Positions 59,339-64,000 of a stretch of 64,000 bases of DNA are shown here, one piece after another (position 1 is the first letter of the stretch; every line of letters begins with the position of its first letter). The notes below the pieces were generated by a model. The model did not search any database. It was not told the origin of the DNA and saw nothing but the letters and a program-made list of their open reading frames with translations. The DNA comes from Nocardioides sp. Arc9.136 (GTDB lineage Bacteria; Actinomycetota; Actinomycetes; Propionibacteriales; Nocardioidaceae), in contig NZ_CP113431.1 of assembly GCF_030506255.1 (NCBI RefSeq), positions 2,420,001 through 2,484,000 of the forward strand, in the 5' to 3' direction. A program made the position numbers and the translations under genes.

Positions 59339-59967
59339 CAGGCGTCCTCCCCCGGGGTCGTGGCGGGGGCCGGCGGGAGGTGGCCCGCGAGCAGCTTCTC
59401 GACGTGCTTGGCGATGACGTCGGCCTCCAGGTTCACCCGGTCGCCGACCTGGCGGGAGCCCAGCGTGGTGCGCGCGAGGGTCTCGGGGATCAGGCTGACG
59501 GTGAAGGAGCCCTCCCCCGCCTCGACGACCGTGAGGCTCACCCCGTCGACGGTGATCGAGCCCTTGTCGACCAGGTAGCGGCCCAGGTGTCCGGGCAGCG
59601 ACACCTCGACGAGCTCCCAGTGCTCGCTGGGTGTGCGCCGGAGCACCTCGCCGACGCCGTCGACGTGGCCCTGCACGATGTGCCCGCCGAGGCGGGTCGC
59701 GGCCGTGACGGCGCGCTCGAGGTTCACCCTGTCGCCCGGCTGCACGCCGCGCAGGCTGGTCTTGTCGAGGGTCTCCTGCATGACGTCCGCGGTCCAGGTG
59801 TCGTCCTCGCGGCCGGCCACGGTCAGGCAGCAGCCGTTGACGGCGATCGAGTCCCCCAGCGCGGCGTCCTCGAGCACCGTCGCGGCCCGGATCGTGAGCC
59901 GGATGGCGTCGCCCTGGTCCTCGACCGCGGCGACGGTGCCCAGCTCCTCGACGATCCCTGTGAACAT
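59338..59967 (-). CDS. ribE: Riboflavin synthase alpha chain
   Basis: A 209-residue protein of two similar barrels that dismutates lumazine to riboflavin. It starts [10 protein letters not shown], has the first-barrel VNGCCLTV and second-barrel VDGVSLTV signatures and [15 protein letters not shown] at 59967 lies one base after the ribD stop. Length is normal. Confidence 0.97.
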   Translation of the reverse strand: MFTGIVEELGTVAAVEDQGDAIRLTIRAATVLEDAALGDSIAVNGCCLTVAGREDDTWTADVMQETLDKTSLRGVQPGDRVNLERAVTAATRLGGHIVQGHVDGVGEVLRRTPSEHWELVEVSLPGHLGRYLVDKGSITVDGVSLTVVEAGEGSFTVSLIPETLARTTLGSRQVGDRVNLEADVIAKHVEKLLAGHLPPAPATTPGEDA

Positions 59968-59968
59968 G

Positions 59969-61042
59969 TCAGTGCTCCTCGGTGTGCCCGGCCGCCGCTG
60001 CGGACCGGTCGGGGGTCATGGTCAGCCGGACGTTCGGCTGCTCGTCCGGCGTCGCCGGCTCCAGCACGGTCACGTCGGTGACCATGGGCCGCAACGCCGC
60101 GGAGATGGTGGTGATTCCGAGGTCGGCCACGGCGGACGTCCCGGCGCCGAGCAGCACCGGCGCGACGTACGCCACCACCTCGTCGACGAGACCCGCGCGC
60201 AGGAACGCCGCGGCGAGGGTCGGCCCGCCCTCGAGGAAGACGTGCTGACGGTCGCGGGCGCGCAGGTCGGCGAGCGCCTCGTGCGGGTCGCGGGTGCGCA
60301 GCAGCACCGTCGGGGCCTGCCCGTCGAGGACCCGCCGGCCGGGGTCGAGGTCGCGCAGGCCCATGACCGCGCGCAGGGGCTGGTCGGCCACGGGCACGTC
60401 GTGCTCGTCGCGGACGGTCAGCGCCGGGTCGTCGACCTCGACCGTCGCGGTCCCGACGAGCATCGTGTCGGCCAGCGCCCGGAGCCGGTGGGTGTCGATC
60501 CGGGCGGCGCGGCCGGAGACCCACCGGCTGGTGCCGTCGGCCGCGGCGCTGCGCCCGTCGAGCGTGGTCGCGAACTTCCAGGTGACGAAGGGCCGGGCGT
60601 GCTCGACGGCGAACGTCCAGGTGCGGTTGAGCGCACGGGCCTCGCCGGCCAGCAGGCCCTCCTCGACCTCGACGCCGGCCGCCCGCAGCGTGTCGGCGCC
60701 GCCGACGGCCACGGGGTTGGCGTCCCCCTGGGCGAAGACCACGCGCCGCACGCCCGCCTCCACCAGCGCCCGGGCGCACGGGCCGGTGCGGCCGGTGTGG
60801 TTGCACGGCTCGAGGGTCACCACGGCCGTCGTGCCCCGGGCCCGCTCCCCCGCGCGGGCCAGGGCGTCGGCCTCGGCGTGCGCCGTGCCGGCGCCGCGGT
60901 GGTGGCCCTCGGCCACCGTCGAGCCGTCGTCGGCGAGCAGCACGCAGCCGACCCGCGGGTTCGGGCCCAGCGGCACGCCCGGGCTCGCGGCCAGCGTGAG
61001 GGCGCGGCGCATCGCGCGCTGCTCGGCCTCGCTGAAGCCCAT
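59969..61042 (-). CDS. ribD: Bifunctional riboflavin-specific deaminase/reductase
   Basis: A 357-residue enzyme for steps two and three of the pathway. The deaminase half has zinc ligands in TAHAEADAL and LEPCNHTGRTGPC; the reductase half has WKFATTLDGRSAAADGTSRW and LEGGPTLAAAFLRAGLVDE. ATG at 61042 (MGFSEAEQRAM) was preferred to an ATG at 61162 that lies inside the riboswitch. It is the first gene of the rib operon. Confidence 0.96.
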   Translation of the reverse strand: MGFSEAEQRAMRRALTLAASPGVPLGPNPRVGCVLLADDGSTVAEGHHRGAGTAHAEADALARAGERARGTTAVVTLEPCNHTGRTGPCARALVEAGVRRVVFAQGDANPVAVGGADTLRAAGVEVEEGLLAGEARALNRTWTFAVEHARPFVTWKFATTLDGRSAAADGTSRWVSGRAARIDTHRLRALADTMLVGTATVEVDDPALTVRDEHDVPVADQPLRAVMGLRDLDPGRRVLDGQAPTVLLRTRDPHEALADLRARDRQHVFLEGGPTLAAAFLRAGLVDEVVAYVAPVLLGAGTSAVADLGITTISAALRPMVTDVTVLEPATPDEQPNVRLTMTPDRSAAAAGHTEEH

Positions 61043-61115
61043 CGTCCGCCCCTGTCCGGTGTCGTCGCGGACTCCGGGGCGACGGCGGCGTGCGGCACGG
61101 GGTGCCGAGCCGCCT

Positions 61116-61257
61116 GCGTGCGCTTCCCATCCGGACTTTGACCGTCGGTCCAGGACTCTCACCTGGTCAACCGGTCACTGGCGGTGACCGGGTCGCGGAC
61201 TTCTGGACCTGCGTCCAGTCACCGCCGGCTCGGAATTTCACCGACCCCAGAGCACGC
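61116..61257 (-). promoter_or_regulatory. FMN riboswitch (RFN element)
   Basis: Read on the minus strand, the outer stem GCGTGC (61257-61252) pairs with GCACGC (61121-61116). Conserved blocks appear in order: GGGGTCGGTGAAATTCC, GCCGGCGGT, the AGTCCGCGACCC region, GGTGAGAGTCC, CCGACGGT and AGTCCGGATGGGA. These are the invariant features of FMN aptamers. Between the aptamer and the ribD start, CGGCAC/GTGCCG and GGCGGC/GCCGCC hairpins (about 61083-61114) could act as the switch, by terminating or masking the ribosome site. FMN binding should lower ribD expression. Confidence 0.95.
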
Positions 61258-61367
61258 GAGCGTGTTTGCTCGTCTGGTCGGAGTCTGCCACAGCGCCCGC
61301 CCCGCCTCCTCGTGAGCCGGCCCACAGAGCGGGACAACTCCCGTGGCGCGGCAGGCGTCTCCCTGGC

Positions 61368-62213
61368 ATGCGCACCTCGACCGCCGCCCTCGGCCTGGCC
61401 GCCGTCCTCCTGGGTCACGCCCTCACCGGCTGTGGCCCCGCGCCCGCGGGCGGCGGCGCCGCGACCGTCGCCTCGGTCGCGGAGGACCGGCACCGCGACG
61501 CCCGGGCCGTCGTCACCGCACGCACCTCCCGCCTCCGAGCGGCACTCGTCCGCCGGTCGCCGCACGGCCTGCAGGTCGCGGCGTGGTGGGGCTGCGTGGA
61601 CGCCGGCTGCGCCCGTCGGGACCAGGCGATCGCCCGCAGCGGGGACGACTTCCGCAGCGCGACGTACGACGCCACCGGCCCGGGCCGGGCGAGCCGCCTG
61701 TTCGCCGGGACGACGTCCCGAGCTGTCCCCCCGCGGCCGCCGACGGACGCCGGCCTGGACGGGCTCCTGACCCAGGACGCCGTCTCGCTCGACCGGCGCA
61801 CCGTCCGGGCGGTGCTGGGCGGGGGCGACGGGGCCACGGTGCTCCCGTTCCAGCGGGTCGCGCGCCTGGCCGCCGGGACCTGGACCGCGTACGACGTGCC
61901 CGTCGTCGACGGCGAGCGGGGCTACGTCTCCTCGGCCGTCGTCCTGCCCGACGGCCGGCTGCTGGCCCTGGTGCCGACCTGGAGCGGCGACCGGCCCGGC
62001 CGGCCGAGCGCCGTCCACCACGGGCTCTGGGTCTCCGACGACACCGACTGGTCGGCGTGGTCACCGTGGGCCGCCGATCCCGGGGGCGTGCGGGACCTCC
62101 GCGCCGACCCGCGCGGCGGCGGCGTGCTCTGGCTGGTCACGGGCGACGACACCGCCCCGCTGGTGGTCTCGACCGACGGTGGCCGGACGGTGCGCACGCT
62201 GCGGGCCCGCTGA
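61368..62213 (+). CDS. Putative lipoprotein with BNR/propeller-like repeats
   Basis: A 281-residue exported protein. The signal ends with lipobox LTGC, Cys22. The mature protein has a Cys pair (WWGCVDAGCAR) and later repeats such as SSAVVLPDGRLLALVPTW, GLWVSDDTDWSAWSPW and PLVVSTDGGRTVRTL, which look like beta-propeller/sialidase-type blades. I do not recognise a specific function. It is transcribed away from the riboswitch and converges on rpe. Confidence 0.72.
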   Translation: MRTSTAALGLAAVLLGHALTGCGPAPAGGGAATVASVAEDRHRDARAVVTARTSRLRAALVRRSPHGLQVAAWWGCVDAGCARRDQAIARSGDDFRSATYDATGPGRASRLFAGTTSRAVPPRPPTDAGLDGLLTQDAVSLDRRTVRAVLGGGDGATVLPFQRVARLAAGTWTAYDVPVVDGERGYVSSAVVLPDGRLLALVPTWSGDRPGRPSAVHHGLWVSDDTDWSAWSPWAADPGGVRDLRADPRGGGVLWLVTGDDTAPLVVSTDGGRTVRTLRAR

Positions 62214-62216
62214 GGG

Positions 62217-62882
62217 TCAGCCCCGGGCGGCGGTGGCGGTCTCGCGCAGCGAGGCGACCATGGCGTCGGGGTCGTCGGCGGAGTAGACGGCCGAGCCGGC
62301 CACGAAGACGTCGGCACCGGCCTCGGCGCAGCGCCCGATGGTCTCCAGCGAGACTCCCCCGTCGACCTGCAGCCACGTCTCGACGCCGTGCTTGTCCATG
62401 AGGGCGCGGGCGCGGCGGATCTTGGGCAGCACCAGGTCGAGGAACTTCTGGCCGCCGAAGCCGGGCTCGACGGTCATCAGCAGCACCATGTCGAGCTCGC
62501 CGAGCAGGTCCTCGTAGGGCTCGATCGGGGTCGCCGGCCGCAGCGCCATCGAGGCGCGCGCCCCGTGCGAGCGCAGCTCGCGCGCCAGGCGCACGGGCGC
62601 CCTGGCCGCCTCGACGTGGAACGTGACGGAGCCGCAGCCGGCCTCGACGTACGCCAGCGCGTTGCTGTCGGGCTCCTCGATCATCAGGTGCGCGTCGAGG
62701 GGGACGTCCGTGGTCCGGGCGAGTGCCTCGACCATGGTCGGGCCGAAGGTGAGGTTGGGGACGAAGTGGTTGTCCATGACGTCGACGTGGACCCAGTCCG
62801 CGCCGGGGATCCGCGCCACCTCCGCCCCGAGGTTCGCGAAGTCGGCGTTGAGGATGCTCGGCGTGATCTGGAGGTGGCCCAC
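62217..62882 (-). CDS. rpe: Ribulose-phosphate 3-epimerase
   Basis: A 221-residue TIM barrel interconverting ribulose 5-phosphate and xylulose 5-phosphate. Motifs: [33 protein letters not shown] (metal His and Asp), [22 protein letters not shown] and [14 protein letters not shown] at 62882. Its product pool also feeds riboflavin and sedoheptulose 7-phosphate, the start of the heptose route. Next to ribD is its usual place in actinobacteria. Confidence 0.96.
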   Translation of the reverse strand: MGHLQITPSILNADFANLGAEVARIPGADWVHVDVMDNHFVPNLTFGPTMVEALARTTDVPLDAHLMIEEPDSNALAYVEAGCGSVTFHVEAARAPVRLARELRSHGARASMALRPATPIEPYEDLLGELDMVLLMTVEPGFGGQKFLDLVLPKIRRARALMDKHGVETWLQVDGGVSLETIGRCAEAGADVFVAGSAVYSADDPDAMVASLRETATAARG

Positions 62883-62890
62883 GGGCCCGC

Positions 62891-62896
62891 AGTCTA
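62891..62896 (-). promoter_or_regulatory. Possible rpe -10 element
   Basis: TAGACT (minus strand) ends eight bases before the rpe GTG. It fits TAnnnT and would give an almost leaderless message. No -35 is visible. Confidence 0.35.
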
Positions 62897-62903
62897 GGGA
62901 GGG

Positions 62904-63857
62904 TCAGGACGCCTCGCCGGCGCGCCTCCCGTCGAGCACGGCCGCGCGGCTGGTCGGCGGCACGACGACGTGGACGGCGTTGCGCTCGACCTCGAACAGC
63001 GCGGGCGTGGTCGCCACCACCTCCCCGTCCAGGTTCACCCCCAGCACCGGGTCGGTGCGCAGGCGCACCCGCCGGGTCGTCAGGTGGTGGACGCGCTCGT
63101 GCTCGACGAACGAGCCGTCCTTGAGGAAGCGCGCGATGGACACGTGGTCGCGCAGCCGGCCGCGCTCGATCGCGTAGACGTCGAGCAGGTGGTCGTCGAT
63201 CGAGGCGGACGGCGAGACCGCGTTGCCCCCGCCGTAGTGGCGTCCGTTGCCGACCGCCACCTGCAGCAGGTCGTCGAGCTCGACCGGCTCGTGGTCGCCG
63301 TCGGGGAACTCCAGTCGTGCGGCGAACGGCCGGTGGTGGCGGTAGGCGCCCAGGGTCGCGACGGGGTACGCCGCGGGGCCGAGCCGGCGCTTCAGCGCGG
63401 GCGTGAGGCGCTCGGTGACGGCCACCGACAGGCCGACCGACGCGACGTTGAGGAAGGCCCGGCCGTCGACCCGGCCCAGGTCGACGTCGACCACCCGCCC
63501 GGCGACGAGCGCCGCCACGGCGCCGGGCACGTCGGACGGGATCTCGAGGGTCCGGGCGAAGTCGTTGGCGGTCCCGAGCGGCAGCACGCCGAGGGTGACC
63601 ACTGTCCCGGCGACCCGTCCGGCGGCGCAGCCGACCGTGCCGTCGCCGCCGCCGACCACGAGCAGGTCCGGCGCCTCGGCGACGACGCGGTCGAGGGTGG
63701 CGGCGAGGGTGGCTCCGTCGCGGACCGGGTGCGTGCGGACCTCGCCCAAGCCGGCGGACCGCAGCGCGGCGGTGGCCTGCTCGAGCGCGGCGGCGCCCCG
63801 GCGCGAGCCGGTGTTGACGACGACCGCGACCCGGCGGACAGCTGCTGGGGTGGACAT
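62904..63857 (-). CDS. Diacylglycerol kinase-family lipid kinase
   Basis: A 317-residue kinase of the DAGK catalytic family: VVVNTGSRRGAAALEQA, VVGGGDGTVGCAA (nucleotide-binding GGGDGT at about residues 69-74), LGTANDFARTLEIP, and a C-terminal beta domain with VNLDGEVV. Substrate could be diacylglycerol or another lipid alcohol, or sphingoid-like compounds. ATG at 63857 is clear. Not obviously linked to its neighbours. Confidence 0.9.
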   Translation of the reverse strand: MSTPAAVRRVAVVVNTGSRRGAAALEQATAALRSAGLGEVRTHPVRDGATLAATLDRVVAEAPDLLVVGGGDGTVGCAAGRVAGTVVTLGVLPLGTANDFARTLEIPSDVPGAVAALVAGRVVDVDLGRVDGRAFLNVASVGLSVAVTERLTPALKRRLGPAAYPVATLGAYRHHRPFAARLEFPDGDHEPVELDDLLQVAVGNGRHYGGGNAVSPSASIDDHLLDVYAIERGRLRDHVSIARFLKDGSFVEHERVHHLTTRRVRLRTDPVLGVNLDGEVVATTPALFEVERNAVHVVVPPTSRAAVLDGRRAGEAS

Positions 63858-63927
63858 GGCCCCGACGGTAGGGCGCCCGGATGAGACCGCCGTGAGAGCC
63901 GGGTGTGCGCCCGCTGTGGGATGCGGG

Positions 63928-64000
63928 TCAGGCCAGCTGCAGGAGCTCGTGCTCCTCGACGACGTCGAGCGAGAGCGTCCGGTAGCCCACCGACTCGAAG
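63928..64000 (-). CDS. 3' end of an unidentified gene
   Basis: The last 24 codons of a minus-strand gene enter from the right edge, ending FESVGYRTLSLDVVEEHELLQLA and TGA (63930-63928). Codon usage is coding-like. Too little is present to name the product; RsmB, a usual neighbour of rpe, normally ends differently. Confidence 0.55.
   Translation of the reverse strand, partial: FESVGYRTLSLDVVEEHELLQLA

Noticed and set aside
61043-61162. An ATG at 61162 as the ribD start
   Set aside because: It lies within the FMN aptamer, and the added 40 residues are Arg-rich and unlike RibD; the ATG at 61042 gives the normal N-terminus.

Overview
The window is a chromosomal segment of a high-GC Gram-positive actinobacterium, most like the Nocardioides group. 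This rests on the strong G/C third-position bias, frequent GTG starts, 4-base gene overlaps, the argCJBDFRGH order, the ribE-ribM-ribBA-ribH block, long C-terminal tails on IF3, and the 5' part of an actinobacterial 16S rRNA at the left edge. The genus is an inference. I see no phage, transposon, CRISPR array or tRNA gene.

Left part (1-16.6 kb, mostly minus strand): the 16S rRNA 5' end with two recognisable rrn promoters; a nearly gap-free arginine biosynthesis operon argC-J-B-D-F-R-G, a Nudix gene, argH and a DNA glycosylase, preceded by a promoter overlaid by two ARG-box-like sites; then pheS-pheT; then a LacI regulator facing a phytanoyl-CoA-dioxygenase-family gene across two operator copies.

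17-26.5 kb: a YtfQRT/YjfF-like sugar ABC transporter operon, with a divergent DeoR regulator and an aldose epimerase, followed by an orphan PAS histidine kinase and a short-chain dehydrogenase.

26.7-38 kb: a surface-glycan region. A seven-gene minus-strand operon, in which every junction is a 4-base overlap, encodes a carbamoyltransferase, a glycosyltransferase fused to a GmhB-type phosphatase, two GT9 heptosyltransferase-like enzymes, a GT4 enzyme, GmhA and HldE. Together these could make ADP-heptose and transfer it, which is unusual in an organism expected to lack LPS. A UDP-glucuronate decarboxylase-like gene and two more glycosyltransferases flank it.

38-52 kb: rRNA methyltransferase (apparent CTG start), rplT, rpmI and infC (ATC start, long leader with a terminator-like hairpin); an ssuCBAD alkanesulfonate operon with a probable leaderless promoter; a PLP enzyme, a P-loop kinase and a second aldose epimerase; a TetR-SDR divergent pair with two operators; hisE-hisG and a PH-domain membrane protein.

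52.4-56.9 kb: the most unusual cassette, a four-gene plus-strand operon encoding a membrane hybrid histidine kinase with two receiver domains, a pyruvoyl-dependent arginine decarboxylase, a GNAT-like acyltransferase and a stand-alone receiver. It sits, in opposite orientation, between ribH and hisE, which are commonly close neighbours in actinobacteria.

56.9-64 kb: a riboflavin operon (ribD-ribE-ribM-ribBA-ribH) under an FMN riboswitch, a lipoprotein, rpe, a diacylglycerol-kinase-family gene and the 3' end of an unidentified gene.
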